Source: Hydrogenophaga sp. BPS33
GTDB taxonomy: Bacteria > Pseudomonadota > Gammaproteobacteria > Burkholderiales > Burkholderiaceae_C
DNA length: 64,000 nucleotides
Reading direction: 5' to 3'
Assembly (NCBI RefSeq): GCF_009859475.1
Contig: NZ_CP044549.1
Coordinates: 5,022,001 to 5,086,000 of the forward strand
The translations under genes and the position numbers were made by a program. The notes under the pieces are model-generated. The model was not told the DNA's origin. It did no database searches and saw only the letters and a list, made by a program, of their open reading frames with translations. The stretch's first letter is position 1. The number at the start of each line of letters is the position of its first letter. This document shows positions 37,000-46,069 of the stretch, piece after piece.

Positions 37000-38913
37000 C
37001 TACCCCAATCCCAAGGCCCGCATCTTGCGCCACAAGGTGGCGCGGCTGATGCCCAGTGCCTGCGCGGCACGGCCTCGGTGGCCATCCCATTGCGCCAGGA
37101 CCGCGCGCAGCGTGGCTGCGTCGTCCACCGCACGGGCGGCCATGGGCGGCTGCGCGGGCGCGAGTTCCGGGCAGTCGTACAGCAGGTCCTGCAGCGACAC
37201 CGCCTCCACGCTGGGCGCCTGCGCGTGCAACACCGCGATGCGGTCACACACGTTCTCCAGTTCGCGCACGTTGCCCGGCCAGCCGTGGGCCTGCAGCCTG
37301 GGCAACAGGCGCTGCACGATGGCCCGCGGGTCGTGCCCGCATTGCAACTGCGCCAGCCGCCGGTGCAGCGCAGCGATGGCCAGCGTTTCGATGTCGCCCG
37401 TGCGCTCGCGCAAGGGTGGCACCCACAGGCGCAGCAGGTTCAGGCGGTAGTACAGATCCCCGCGAAAGCGCCGCTCAGCCACCATGGCTTCCAACGGCTG
37501 GTGGGTGGCCGCGACGATGCGCACATCCACCGGAATCGGCGCGTGGCCGCCCAGGCGCGTGACCTCACGCTCCTGCAACACGCGCAGCAGCCGCGTTTGC
37601 AGGGGCAGCGGCATGTCGCCGATTTCGTCGAGAAACACCGTGCCCCGGTGCGCGGTCTCGAACAGGCCCGGCTTGCCGCCGCGCCGCGAACCGGTGAAGG
37701 CCCCTTCTTCGTAGCCGAACAACTCGCTCTCGAGCAAGGACTCGGGCAAGGCCGAACAGTTCAGCGCCAGAAACGGCCCGTTGGCGCGCGGGCTGGCGTT
37801 GTGCATGGCCTGGGCCAACAACTCCTTGCCGGTGCCGCTCTCGCCGGTGATCAGCACCCCGAGCTCGGTGACGGCGTAGCGGCGCGCCGCGCGCACAGCC
37901 TGCCGGAAGGACGGGCTCTGGCCCAGCAGGTCGTGGAAGCGGTGTCGCGCTGCCGGCATGCGCCGTCCCTTGCGTCGTGAGCGCAAGCTGGCATCGGCCT
38001 CGGCAATGCGCCGGGCGTCGTAGAGCGCGAGCACCGCGGCGGTGATGCGGTCGGCCTCGCGCAGGGGCGTGCGCACCGCCAGCCAGTCGCGACCGGCGAA
38101 TTGCAGCACCAGGCCGGGTTCGTCGGGAAGGCCCTGCAAGGTCTCGCCCAGGGCGAGCTCGGGCGCAACGTCGCGCAGATCGCGCCCGTGCAGCGCCGCG
38201 GCGGGAGCGCCCAGCACCGCCTGCATGGCCGAGTTCACCGCCACGATGCGGTGTGTGGCGTCCACCGCCAGCACCGCTTCCTGCAGGCTGTGCAGCACCG
38301 CCGACACCTGTTGGCTGCGCGCGCTCTCCAGGCGGGCGACGCGCGCCATCTCGATGCCGTTCTCCAGGCCGGCGCGCACCGAGGCCTGCGAATACGCCAG
38401 CACACCGCGCAGCCCGATCGCACGCGCCGCCTCGACCACGAGACTGGGGCCGACGATCACCTGACAGCCGGCGCCGTTGAGTTCGGCCACCCGGTCGCGC
38501 GCCTGTTCGGGCGTGGCGTAGGCACGCTGCATCACCTCCACGTTCAGCAGCTCCTTCACCCGTTCGAGCGGCTCGATGGTCTCGCCATAGGTGACGACAC
38601 CGACGCCGGCCACGCCATGGGCGCGCGCCTGGCGCAGCGCCAGCAGGATGTCGTAGCCGTTGATGTCGATCGTGGCCACGGGCAAGGCCACGGACTGGCG
38701 CAGCAAGGCCGCGTTGGAGCCGGCGCTCACGAACGCGTCCACCTCGCCGGACTTTTCACGCGCCCGCGCGGCCAGCAGGGCGGGCTGGAAATGCGCGTCG
38801 ACCACCTCGATCTCGACACGATCGGCGTATTCCGCGAACACCGGCGCGGCCAAGGTGCTCAGGTGGCGGTGGCTGAGAAAGCACAGGCGCAGGGGGCGGT
38901 GGATTTGTTTCAT
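37000..38913 (-). CDS. PrpR-family sigma-54-dependent transcriptional activator
   Basis: A 637-residue protein from the ATG at 38913. It has an N-terminal PrpR_N sensor domain (LCFLSHRHLSTLAAPVFAEY ... DAFVSAGSNAALLR, up to about 180), a PAS-like part (about 205-300), an AAA+ sigma-54 interaction domain (GESGTGKELLAQAMH, ELFGYEEGAFTGS (the GAFTGA loop with Ser for Ala), FLDEIGDMP, GWPGNVRELENVC) and a C-terminal Fis-type helix-turn-helix (GRAAQALGISRATLWRKM). It is divergent from the CoA-transferase operon, which it most likely controls in response to a carboxylate or acyl-CoA. Confidence 0.9.
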   Translation of the reverse strand: MKQIHRPLRLCFLSHRHLSTLAAPVFAEYADRVEIEVVDAHFQPALLAARAREKSGEVDAFVSAGSNAALLRQSVALPVATIDINGYDILLALRQARAHGVAGVGVVTYGETIEPLERVKELLNVEVMQRAYATPEQARDRVAELNGAGCQVIVGPSLVVEAARAIGLRGVLAYSQASVRAGLENGIEMARVARLESARSQQVSAVLHSLQEAVLAVDATHRIVAVNSAMQAVLGAPAAALHGRDLRDVAPELALGETLQGLPDEPGLVLQFAGRDWLAVRTPLREADRITAAVLALYDARRIAEADASLRSRRKGRRMPAARHRFHDLLGQSPSFRQAVRAARRYAVTELGVLITGESGTGKELLAQAMHNASPRANGPFLALNCSALPESLLESELFGYEEGAFTGSRRGGKPGLFETAHRGTVFLDEIGDMPLPLQTRLLRVLQEREVTRLGGHAPIPVDVRIVAATHQPLEAMVAERRFRGDLYYRLNLLRLWVPPLRERTGDIETLAIAALHRRLAQLQCGHDPRAIVQRLLPRLQAHGWPGNVRELENVCDRIAVLHAQAPSVEAVSLQDLLYDCPELAPAQPPMAARAVDDAATLRAVLAQWDGHRGRAAQALGISRATLWRKMRALGLG

Positions 38914-38942
38914 GAATGTCTCAAGATCGTTGCACGAAACAA
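38905..38942. promoter_or_regulatory. Inverted repeat at the activator start
   Basis: TTGTTTC (38905-38911) and GAAACAA (38936-38942), 24 bp apart, span the start codon of the PrpR-like gene. It could be an activator or autoregulatory site; spacing is wide, so uncertain. Confidence 0.3.
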
Positions 38943-39016
38943 TTCCAGGTCCTACAGGACAAACCAGAAGAGGAAAAATTCTTTTCAAATCAAGCACTTG
39001 AAAGAGTCCGCAGGAT

Positions 39017-39032
39017 GGGCATGCCGCTTGCA
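39017..39032 (+). promoter_or_regulatory. Sigma-54 (-24/-12) promoter-like sequence
   Basis: GGGCATGCCGCTTGCA matches the TGGCAYR-N4-TTGCW consensus at all but the first base. It points at the CoA-transferase operon, fitting the divergent sigma-54 activator. However, transcription would start at about the start codon (39044), leaving no ribosome site on the message. Confidence 0.4.
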
Positions 39033-39043
39033 GATGAGGAGAC

Positions 39044-40243
39044 ATGGCACCGCTCTCCGGCATCACCGTCCTCGACCTGACCCACATGCTCTCCGGCCCT
39101 TACGGCACCATGCTGCTGGCCGACCTCGGCGCACGCACCATCAAGGTGGAGCCGCCCGGCCGCGGCGAAGGCACCCGCCAACTGCTGCGCGACGATCCGC
39201 AGTACGCCCGCGATGGCGAGGGGGCCTATTTCCTCACGCTCAACCGGAACAAGCACAGCGTGGCGATCGACCTCAAACAGCCCGAGGGTCTGGCGGTGTT
39301 CCACGACCTCGTGCGCCACGCCGACGTGGTGTTCGACAACTTCGCCGCGGGCGTGACCACGCGCCTGGGCATCGACCATGCCGCGCTGTCGGCGGTGAAC
39401 CCGCGCATCGTCACCTGTTCGGTCACCGGCTTCGGTGGCGACGGACCGGATGCGCACCGGCCCGCGTTCGACCAGGTGGTGCAAGGCATGGGCGGCGGCA
39501 TGTCCATCACCGGCCAGCCCGACGGCCCGCCCACGCGCGCGGGCATCCCCATCGGCGACCTGGGTGGCGGCCTGTTCGGCGCCATCGGTGTGCTCGCGGC
39601 GCTGCAGGCGCGCCACAGCACGGGGCGCGGCCAGCATGTGGACATCTCCATGCTCGACGCGCAGATCTCGCTGCTGAACTACATGGCTACCATGCACCTC
39701 ATGTCGGGCGTGGTGCCCGAGCGCATCGGCAACGGCCACTTCGTGCACGTGCCCTACAACACCTACCGCACCGCCGACGGCCACATCATCATCGCCTGCC
39801 TGGGCGATGCCTTCTTCCAGCGCCTGCTCGACGTGCTGCACAGCGAGGTGCTGTGCGAACCGGCCTTCGCCCACCAGCCCGCGCGCCTGGCCGCCAAGGA
39901 CCGCATCGACGCCGCCATCAACGCCGAGCTGGCTGGCGCCGATACCGCCACCTGGCTGGCGCGGCTGAACGCCGCGCGCATTCCCTGCGCGCCGGTGAAC
40001 GACTTTGCACAGGCCTTGAGCGACCCGCAGGTGCTGGCGCGCCAGATGGTGGTGGACGTGCCGCTGCCCAGCGGAGAACGCCTGCGCATGCCGGGCAACC
40101 CGGTGAAGCTGTCGGCGGCGGGCACCCCGGCCTACACCGCACCGCCTGCCCTGGGCGCGCACACCGATGCCGTGCTCGGCGAGCTGCTGGGCTTCGCCCC
40201 CGAGCGGCTGGCCGCGCTGCGCGCGCAAGGCGCGATCGCCTGA
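39044..40243 (+). CDS. CaiB/BaiF family (class III) CoA-transferase
   Basis: A 399-residue protein of normal family length that moves CoA between carboxylic acids. Typical segments are VLDLTHMLSGPYGTMLLADL, IKVEPPGRGEGTR, DLKQPEG, VVFDNFAAGV and SVTGFGGDGP; the catalytic Asp is most likely in AGIPIGDLGGGL. GAGGAG lies just before the ATG. It is first of three genes (with a TAXI-like and a Bug protein) for uptake and CoA activation of an organic acid, probably under the PrpR-like activator. Confidence 0.92.
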   Translation: MAPLSGITVLDLTHMLSGPYGTMLLADLGARTIKVEPPGRGEGTRQLLRDDPQYARDGEGAYFLTLNRNKHSVAIDLKQPEGLAVFHDLVRHADVVFDNFAAGVTTRLGIDHAALSAVNPRIVTCSVTGFGGDGPDAHRPAFDQVVQGMGGGMSITGQPDGPPTRAGIPIGDLGGGLFGAIGVLAALQARHSTGRGQHVDISMLDAQISLLNYMATMHLMSGVVPERIGNGHFVHVPYNTYRTADGHIIIACLGDAFFQRLLDVLHSEVLCEPAFAHQPARLAAKDRIDAAINAELAGADTATWLARLNAARIPCAPVNDFAQALSDPQVLARQMVVDVPLPSGERLRMPGNPVKLSAAGTPAYTAPPALGAHTDAVLGELLGFAPERLAALRAQGAIA

Positions 40244-40282
40244 AGACTTTTCCCCAGCCCCCAGAAAGAAGGAGACCTTTCC

Positions 40283-41251
40283 ATGACAAGACCGAAGGAC
40301 CCCCGCATCGACCTCACCATGGTCGGCGACTGGGGCACCGCCAATTTCCACACCATCTGGGGCTGGGTCTCGGCGCATCTGCGCTGGCGCTCGGCGCCGC
40401 TCTCGCGCTTCACCATCCGCACCGGCAGCGCCTACCGCGACAGCGTGGAGCTGGTGGGCATGGGCGAGGCCGACCTGGCCATCACCACGCCCACGCACAT
40501 CGGCGTGCGCTGGGCGCGCGAAGGCGTGCACTTCTACAAGAACCGGGCCTTTCCCAACCTGCGCACGCTCGGCCACCTGCCGCAGGACGACCGGCTCACG
40601 CTGGCCGTGCGCGCCGACACCGGCATCACCTCGTTCGCCGACATCCGTGAGAAAAAGCCGGTGCTGCACATCGCCATGCCACCGCGCGCGGACGACTGCC
40701 TGTGCAGCTATGTGATCGACCTCATCTTCCGCGCGCACGGCATCGACCCCGAGGACATCGTGCGCTGGGGCGGCTCCTACTACGAACACGAGAACCCGCG
40801 CGCCTGCCTGAAGGCAGCGCAAAACGGTGACTGCAACGCGGTGTTCAACGAGGCCATCATGGTCTCGAACTGGACCGAGCTGGTCACGCAGTACCCGATG
40901 AACTTCATCCCGATCGAACCCGACGCCATGCGCACGCTGGTCGATCAATATGGCCTGCGCCCAGCCGCCATCGAAAAAGGCCGCCTGCTCAACGAGCAAG
41001 ACATTCCCTGCCTGGACTGGTCGAACTGGGGCATTCTGTGTCGCGACGACATGCCCGAGGACGTGGCCTACCGCGTGACCGCCGTCATGGTGGAGGAACG
41101 CGCGGAGTTCGAGGGGCGCTTTCGCCACATGCCGGTGCACCAGAGCCCGCTGACCTACCCCATCGAACCCAAGCGCATGCCCACGCGCGTGGACCTGCCG
41201 CTGCACCCTGGCGCCGAGCGCTACTACCGCGAACACGGTTTGCTCGACTGA
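40283..41251 (+). CDS. TAXI-type (TRAP) solute-binding protein without signal peptide
   Basis: A 322-residue protein of the NMT1/TAXI binding-protein fold: FTIRTGSAYRDSVELVGMGE, DLAITTPTHIGVRWAREGVH, LAVRADTGITSFADIREKKP. The N-terminus (MTRPKDPRIDLTMVGDWGTA) is polar; no export signal is seen, even in the 40 bp upstream. It may therefore act in the cytoplasm, perhaps as an enzyme or sensor, rather than in transport. AAGGAG precedes the ATG. It lies between the CoA-transferase and Bug genes in one operon. Confidence 0.7.
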   Translation: MTRPKDPRIDLTMVGDWGTANFHTIWGWVSAHLRWRSAPLSRFTIRTGSAYRDSVELVGMGEADLAITTPTHIGVRWAREGVHFYKNRAFPNLRTLGHLPQDDRLTLAVRADTGITSFADIREKKPVLHIAMPPRADDCLCSYVIDLIFRAHGIDPEDIVRWGGSYYEHENPRACLKAAQNGDCNAVFNEAIMVSNWTELVTQYPMNFIPIEPDAMRTLVDQYGLRPAAIEKGRLLNEQDIPCLDWSNWGILCRDDMPEDVAYRVTAVMVEERAEFEGRFRHMPVHQSPLTYPIEPKRMPTRVDLPLHPGAERYYREHGLLD

Positions 41252-41283
41252 ACCGGCAGCAACCCCACAACAGGAGACACCCC

Positions 41284-42276
41284 ATGACCGACACCCGTCG
41301 CACCACCACCACGCGCCGCACCGTCCTGCAGACCGCGGCCGCGGCCTGCCTCGCGCCGCTGACCTTCGGCGCGCACGCCGACACCTACCCCTCTCGCGTG
41401 GTCACCATCGTCGTGCCCTTCGGCCCGGGCAACGCCTACGACATGATGGCGCGTTACCTCGCCGATCGATTGCGCGAATCGATGGGCCAGCCCTTCATCG
41501 TCGAAGCGCGGCAAGGCGCACTGGGCGGCGTGGCCGCCTCTTTCGTGGCGCGCGCGCCGGCCGACGGCTACACGCTGCTGTTCGGTGCGAACTCCACCCA
41601 CGCGGCCAACCAGCATCTGTTCAAGACCATCCCTTACGACCCGGTGGCCGACTTCGCGCCTGTGACCACGCTGGCCACCATCCCGCAGGTGCTGGTGGTG
41701 CCGCCTTCGCTGGGCGTGAACAACCTGAAAGAACTGATTGCCCTCGCGAAAAGCCGACCCGGCAAACTCAACTACGGCAGCTCCAGCGCAACAGGCCGCA
41801 TCGCCTCGGAAGCCTTGCGGCAGATGGCCGGCATCGACGCCGTGCATGTGCCGTACAAAACCTCGGGCCAGGCCCTCACGGACCTCGCCGTGGGCCAACT
41901 GCACTTCCTCGTGACCGACGCTGGCCTGGGCATGGCGCAGGCGCAGGGCGGCCGCGTGAAGGTGCTGGGCGTGAGCTCCGCGCAGCGCGTGCCGGCGATC
42001 CCCGACATCCCGACCATCGCCGAAGCCGGTCTGCCCGGCTACGAGTTCACCGCCTGGCTCGCGATCTTCGCGCCCAAGCGCACACCGGCCGATGTGGTGA
42101 ACCGCCTGGCCGACACCATCAACGGCATCGTGCGCAGCCCGGGCATGCAGGAGAGCCTGGCGCGCATGTACGCATTGCCCTATCCGGGCACGCCCGAGTC
42201 GTTGCGCGAGCTGGTGGCGCGCGACGGCAAACGCTGGGGCGAACTGGTGAAGGCAGCCGGTATCGAGCCGGAGTGA
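41284..42276 (+). CDS. Bug-family tripartite tricarboxylate transporter binding protein
   Basis: A 330-residue periplasmic protein. The N-terminus has a twin-arginine-like TTRRTVLQTAAAACLAPLTF and a cleavage site near AHA-DTYP. The Bug fold follows: YPSRVVTIVVPFGPGNAYDM, GALGGVAASFVARAPADGYT, YDPVADFAPVTTLA, HVPYKTSGQALTDLAVGQL and AEAGLPGYEFTAWLAIFAPK. It binds a small carboxylate. No TctA/TctB membrane genes are near, as is usual for Bug proteins. It ends the CoA-transferase operon. Confidence 0.92.
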   Translation: MTDTRRTTTTRRTVLQTAAAACLAPLTFGAHADTYPSRVVTIVVPFGPGNAYDMMARYLADRLRESMGQPFIVEARQGALGGVAASFVARAPADGYTLLFGANSTHAANQHLFKTIPYDPVADFAPVTTLATIPQVLVVPPSLGVNNLKELIALAKSRPGKLNYGSSSATGRIASEALRQMAGIDAVHVPYKTSGQALTDLAVGQLHFLVTDAGLGMAQAQGGRVKVLGVSSAQRVPAIPDIPTIAEAGLPGYEFTAWLAIFAPKRTPADVVNRLADTINGIVRSPGMQESLARMYALPYPGTPESLRELVARDGKRWGELVKAAGIEPE

Positions 42277-42292
42277 CGGCGGCGGAAATCCT

Positions 42293-43453
42293 TCAGCGCA
42301 GCGCAATCCCGCGAGGGGAGGCAATGCCTGCGGTGGCCGTGCAGGCGCCCAGACTGCCATCGCCGTTGACTGGGCAAAACGACACCGCGTTGCTCCCGCC
42401 TTCTGCCACATACGCCTTGGTCCCGGTGGGGCTCAAGGCCATGTCGTAGGGGGCGCTCAAACCCGTCGCGACCGCGGTGCACGGTGCAAGACTGCCATCC
42501 GCCTGCACGCTGCACGAGGACACGGTTCCATTGCCGCCGTTGACCACATAGGCCCGCGTGCCAGCTGGGTTCAGGGACACGCCCGTGGGCAGGGAGAAGC
42601 CCGCGTTGGCGACGCATTCTGTCAAGCCACCAGCCGCTACCTTGCAGTGGGTGACGGTGTGGGTGTTGAAATTGGTGACGTACGCGATCGTCCCGCCCGG
42701 ATGGAGTGCAATGCCCGTGGGACTGCTGAATCCGCTACCGGTCGGCGCACATGGACCCAGGCTGGCGTCGCTGGCGATGGGACAGGCCATCACGCTCCCG
42801 TTGCCATTACCGACATTGGTGACATAGGCCGTCAACCCCGCAGGGTCCATGGCGATGCGGCCGGGAACACTGAACGAGGCAGCGCCTGTCACGCAGGCGT
42901 CGAGTTCGCCGTCACTTTGCAGCGCGCAACGGCTGATGGTGTTCCCGCCCGAATTGACCACGTAGACCCATGTGCCGGCAGGATGTACCGCCACGCCATA
43001 CGGCTGGTCGAACATGGGTGCACTGGTGTTGCAATGGCCCAGTTGGCCGCTCGCCGTGATGGCACATACCGACACGGTGTTGGCGGACATGTTCGCCACA
43101 TACACCTTGCTGCGAACCACCAACGTGGCCGAGTTGCTGTGGACGGCGCCCACCGTTGCCTGGATGTTCGCCGAACCGCTGGCCACTGCGGTGGCCACAC
43201 CCGATGCCGACACAGTGGCCGACGGGTCTGACGAGGTCCAGGTCAGCGCGGGGTCGGCGCTGATGTCGGCCGTCGAGCCGTCCCGATAAGTTGCCGTGGC
43301 GGTGTAGGCCTGCGTGGTCTCGATGCCGATGTGGGCGGCGGTCGGCGCGACGGCAATGGAGACCAGCGCATGGCCCGGCGACGCACCGCCGTTGCCACCG
43401 CCACAAGCCGCCAGCAAAAGGGCAAGAAACAACACGTGCCATGTAGGTTTCAT
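42293..43453 (-). CDS. Big_2/beta-propeller lipoprotein, copy 1
   Basis: A 386-residue lipoprotein (lipobox LLAAC near residue 17) with a Gly/Ser linker. A bacterial Ig-like Big_2 domain (about 30-115; SIAVAPTAAHIGIETTQAYT, DPALTWTSSDPSATVS) precedes six YncE-like propeller blades. Each blade has a cysteine pair spaced C-x(9-10)-C in a turn of the form CxVxxDGSLxxC (for example SVCAITASGQLGHC, SSCSVQADGSLAPC), so up to six disulfides. It is likely surface or periplasmic; ligand unknown. AAGGTG precedes the ATG. It is the last of three tandem paralogues in transcription. Confidence 0.75.
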   Translation of the reverse strand: MKPTWHVLFLALLLAACGGGNGGASPGHALVSIAVAPTAAHIGIETTQAYTATATYRDGSTADISADPALTWTSSDPSATVSASGVATAVASGSANIQATVGAVHSNSATLVVRSKVYVANMSANTVSVCAITASGQLGHCNTSAPMFDQPYGVAVHPAGTWVYVVNSGGNTISRCALQSDGELDACVTGAASFSVPGRIAMDPAGLTAYVTNVGNGNGSVMACPIASDASLGPCAPTGSGFSSPTGIALHPGGTIAYVTNFNTHTVTHCKVAAGGLTECVANAGFSLPTGVSLNPAGTRAYVVNGGNGTVSSCSVQADGSLAPCTAVATGLSAPYDMALSPTGTKAYVAEGGSNAVSFCPVNGDGSLGACTATAGIASPRGIALR

Positions 43454-43514
43454 TCACATCACCTTTTCGTTTGAATACCCGAAAATTCCGGGCCGTTGAA
43501 ATACGCGCCGTTGC

Positions 43515-44702
43515 TCATGGCACCGCGATGCCGTAGGGGAAGCTGAAGCCTGCGGTGGATGTGCAAGCGCCCAAGCTGCCATCGGGGTTGACCGGGCAAA
43601 ACGACACCTCATCGCCGTGGGTCAAGTACAACTTGGTGCCGGTCGGGTTGAAGGCAATGTGAGTCAGAAAACGGATGCCACTGGCAGCCGTGGTGCACGG
43701 CCCGAGACTCCCATTCACTTGCACGCTGCATGAGGATACGGTTTCAACGTTATTGGCCCGATAGGCCAAAGTGCCTGCGGGGTTGATGGCGACACCGATA
43801 GGGATGAGACCGGTTCCCACGGTAACAACGCATGCGGTCAAGCTGCCATCCGACACCGTGCAGTGGGTGAAGGTATCGTTGGCCTGATTGGTGACATAGG
43901 CCATCGTCCCACTCGGGTTCAGCGCAATGCCTTCGGGACGGCTGAACCCGCTCCTGGTAGAAACGCAGTTACCCAGACTGCCGTCGACCTGGATGGGACA
44001 CGCCTGCACGGCATCGCCGACAGCTTCCGTCACGTAGGCGGTGGTTCCCGCCGGGTTGATAACAATGCTGGCGGGACTGCGAAATAGGGCCGCGCCCTCG
44101 ACGCAAGCCTCCAATTCCCCATCGTTCTGCAGCGCGCAATGGATGATGTTTTGTCCCGCCTTGTTGGCGACATAGGCAAACGTCCCGTCGGGGTGGATCG
44201 CCACGCCAGTGGGGGAGTTGAACAATCGGTCACTCGTGTTGCACGTACCGAGGTTCCCGCTGGCCGTGATTGCACACACCGACAGGGTGCCTGAGTTAGC
44301 GTCAGTCACGTAGACGCGACTGCGAACCCGCAGCGTCGCCATGTTGCTGTTGACAGCGCCCAACGTGGCCTGGATGTTCGCCGCGCCGCTGGCCACCGCA
44401 GTGGCCACGCCCGATGCCGCCACGATGGCCGCCGGGTCTGAGGAGCTCCAGGTCAGCATGGGGTCGGCGCTGATGTCGGCCGTCGAACCGTCCCGATAAG
44501 TTGCCGTGGCGGTGTAGGCCTGCGTGGTCTCGATGCCGATGCGCGCGTTGGCCGGTGTGACCACAATGGACACCAGCGGATTCGCTGGCGGCGCCCCGCC
44601 ACCGATGCTTCCACCGGCGCTGCCCACGTTGCTACCGCCACAAGCTGTCAGTGCCATCAAAAGACAAAGCCGCCAGAACAACCCATGCCACGCCTGTTTC
44701 AT
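43515..44702 (-). CDS. Big_2/beta-propeller lipoprotein, copy 2
   Basis: A 395-residue paralogue of copy 1. The start at 44702 is chosen because AAGGAGAT lies 5 nt upstream and it gives a clean signal peptide with lipobox ALTAC. The Big_2 domain is nearly identical to copy 1 (TQAYTATATYRDGSTADISA). The six blades keep the cysteine pairs (SVCAITASGNLGTC, IHCALQNDGELEAC, SFCPVNPDGSLGAC), but one blade is irregular (AYRANNVETVSSCSV). It is 61 bp upstream of copy 1. Confidence 0.75.
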   Translation of the reverse strand: MKQAWHGLFWRLCLLMALTACGGSNVGSAGGSIGGGAPPANPLVSIVVTPANARIGIETTQAYTATATYRDGSTADISADPMLTWSSSDPAAIVAASGVATAVASGAANIQATLGAVNSNMATLRVRSRVYVTDANSGTLSVCAITASGNLGTCNTSDRLFNSPTGVAIHPDGTFAYVANKAGQNIIHCALQNDGELEACVEGAALFRSPASIVINPAGTTAYVTEAVGDAVQACPIQVDGSLGNCVSTRSGFSRPEGIALNPSGTMAYVTNQANDTFTHCTVSDGSLTACVVTVGTGLIPIGVAINPAGTLAYRANNVETVSSCSVQVNGSLGPCTTAASGIRFLTHIAFNPTGTKLYLTHGDEVSFCPVNPDGSLGACTSTAGFSFPYGIAVP

Positions 44703-44754
44703 CACGTATCTCCTTCTCAATGAGCACATCAAAATCTGATCCAGATTCGTCACA

Positions 44755-45948
44755 TCAGGGCAGCGCGACGCTGTAGGGGGAACGGAAGCCTGTCGTGAAT
44801 GTGCAAGCGCCAAAACTGCCATCGGCGTTGACCGGGCAGAACGACATGGCGTCGTGGGCGCTGTTGGTCACATAGGCCTTGGTACCCGTTGGGTTCAAGG
44901 CCACGTCGTACGCGAGGTTGAAACCGCTGGCGGCCGGGGTGCACGGCGCGAGGCTGCCATCCATCTGAACGTCGCACTTGGAAACCGCCGCGTCATTGGC
45001 CACATAAGCCCGAGTGCCAGCGGAGTTGAAAACCACACCCCTTGGGTTGGAAAAGCCCCCGGCGCTCACGGCGCATTCCGTCAGGCTGCCTGCCGACACC
45101 TTGCAATGGGTCACAGTGCCAAGCGATGGATTGGTGATGTAGGCCCTCGTTCCGCCCGGATTGAGCGCGATGCCGGTCGGTCGGTCGAACCCGCTGCCGG
45201 CCTCCCGACACCCACCCAAGCTTCCGTTGCGGAGGATGAGGCATGCCTGCACGGTGCCGCTGACGAGGGCCGTTGCATAGAGGGTGGTGCCGGTAGGGTC
45301 AATGGCGACGCGGATGGGCCCCCAGAGGGTGACAGCGCTCGTGTTGCAACCGCCCACCAGCTCACCGTCACTTCGCAACTCGCAATAACTGATGTTGCGA
45401 CCCCTTTGGTTAGCCACATAGGCAAATGTGCCCGCCGGGTGGATGGCCACGCCAGTCGGCCCATCGAACACGGCGGCGCTCGTGTTGCACGTACCGAGAT
45501 CCCCGCTCGCCGTGATCGCACACACCGACACGGTATTGCCATTCAGGTTCGCCACGTACACCCGGCTGCGGACCCGCAACACCGCCACGCTGCTGCTGAC
45601 GGCACCCAACGAAGCCTGGATGTGGGCCGCCCCGCTGGCCACCGCAGTGGCCACGCCCGATGCCGACACGGTGACCGACGCGTCTGAAGAAGTCCAGGTC
45701 AGCCCGGGGTCGGCGCTGATGTCGGCCGTCGAGCCGTTCTGGTAGGTAGCAACAGCGGTGAAGGCCTGCGTGGTCTCGATGCCGATGCGCGCGTTGGCCG
45801 GTGCGAGGGCGATGGACACCAGTGGGCCCGCCGGCGGCGCAGTCCCGCCTCCCCCACTGTCGCCGCCTCCCACGCTGCTCCCACCGCACGCTGTCAGCGA
45901 CATTGCGAGAAACCACCACCAGAACACCCTGCACCCTGCATCGCTCAT
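44755..45948 (-). CDS. Big_2/beta-propeller lipoprotein, copy 3
   Basis: A 397-residue paralogue, first of the three in transcription. The start at 45948 has GGGAGG 6 nt upstream and gives a signal peptide with Trp-rich core (VFWWWFLAMSLTAC). Then come the Big_2 domain and six blades with paired cysteines (SVCAITASGDLGTC, SYCELRSDGELVGGC, SKCDVQMDGSLAPC, SFCPVNADGSFGAC). Small differences between copies lie in the blade loops, which would suit diversified ligand binding. The three genes have short gaps (about 50-60 bp) and probably form one unit. Confidence 0.75.
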   Translation of the reverse strand: MSDAGCRVFWWWFLAMSLTACGGSSVGGGDSGGGGTAPPAGPLVSIALAPANARIGIETTQAFTAVATYQNGSTADISADPGLTWTSSDASVTVSASGVATAVASGAAHIQASLGAVSSSVAVLRVRSRVYVANLNGNTVSVCAITASGDLGTCNTSAAVFDGPTGVAIHPAGTFAYVANQRGRNISYCELRSDGELVGGCNTSAVTLWGPIRVAIDPTGTTLYATALVSGTVQACLILRNGSLGGCREAGSGFDRPTGIALNPGGTRAYITNPSLGTVTHCKVSAGSLTECAVSAGGFSNPRGVVFNSAGTRAYVANDAAVSKCDVQMDGSLAPCTPAASGFNLAYDVALNPTGTKAYVTNSAHDAMSFCPVNADGSFGACTFTTGFRSPYSVALP

Positions 45949-46034
45949 CGCGCACCTCCCCTGTGTTGGAACCACGAAGCCGGCCACGCGCCGCGGCTGC
46001 GCGGGGGGGTGGTCGGGCTCCCTGACGCGCCGTT

Positions 46035-46061
46035 GGGAACCGGTAGCGATGCCCGGTTCCC
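46035..46061 (-). terminator. Hairpin after the ModE-like regulator gene
   Basis: GGGAACCGG / CCGGTTCCC, a 9-bp perfect stem with a 9-nt loop, starting 8 bp beyond the stop of the minus-strand regulator gene at 46070. It has no clear T-run. The rest of the 121-bp gap 45949-46069 shows nothing else. Confidence 0.45.
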
Positions 46062-46069
46062 CGCCGGCC

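Noticed and set aside
44703..44822. Longer N-terminus for propeller lipoprotein copy 2
   Set aside because: It would place 40 polar residues before the signal peptide; the ATG at 44702 has a strong ribosome site.
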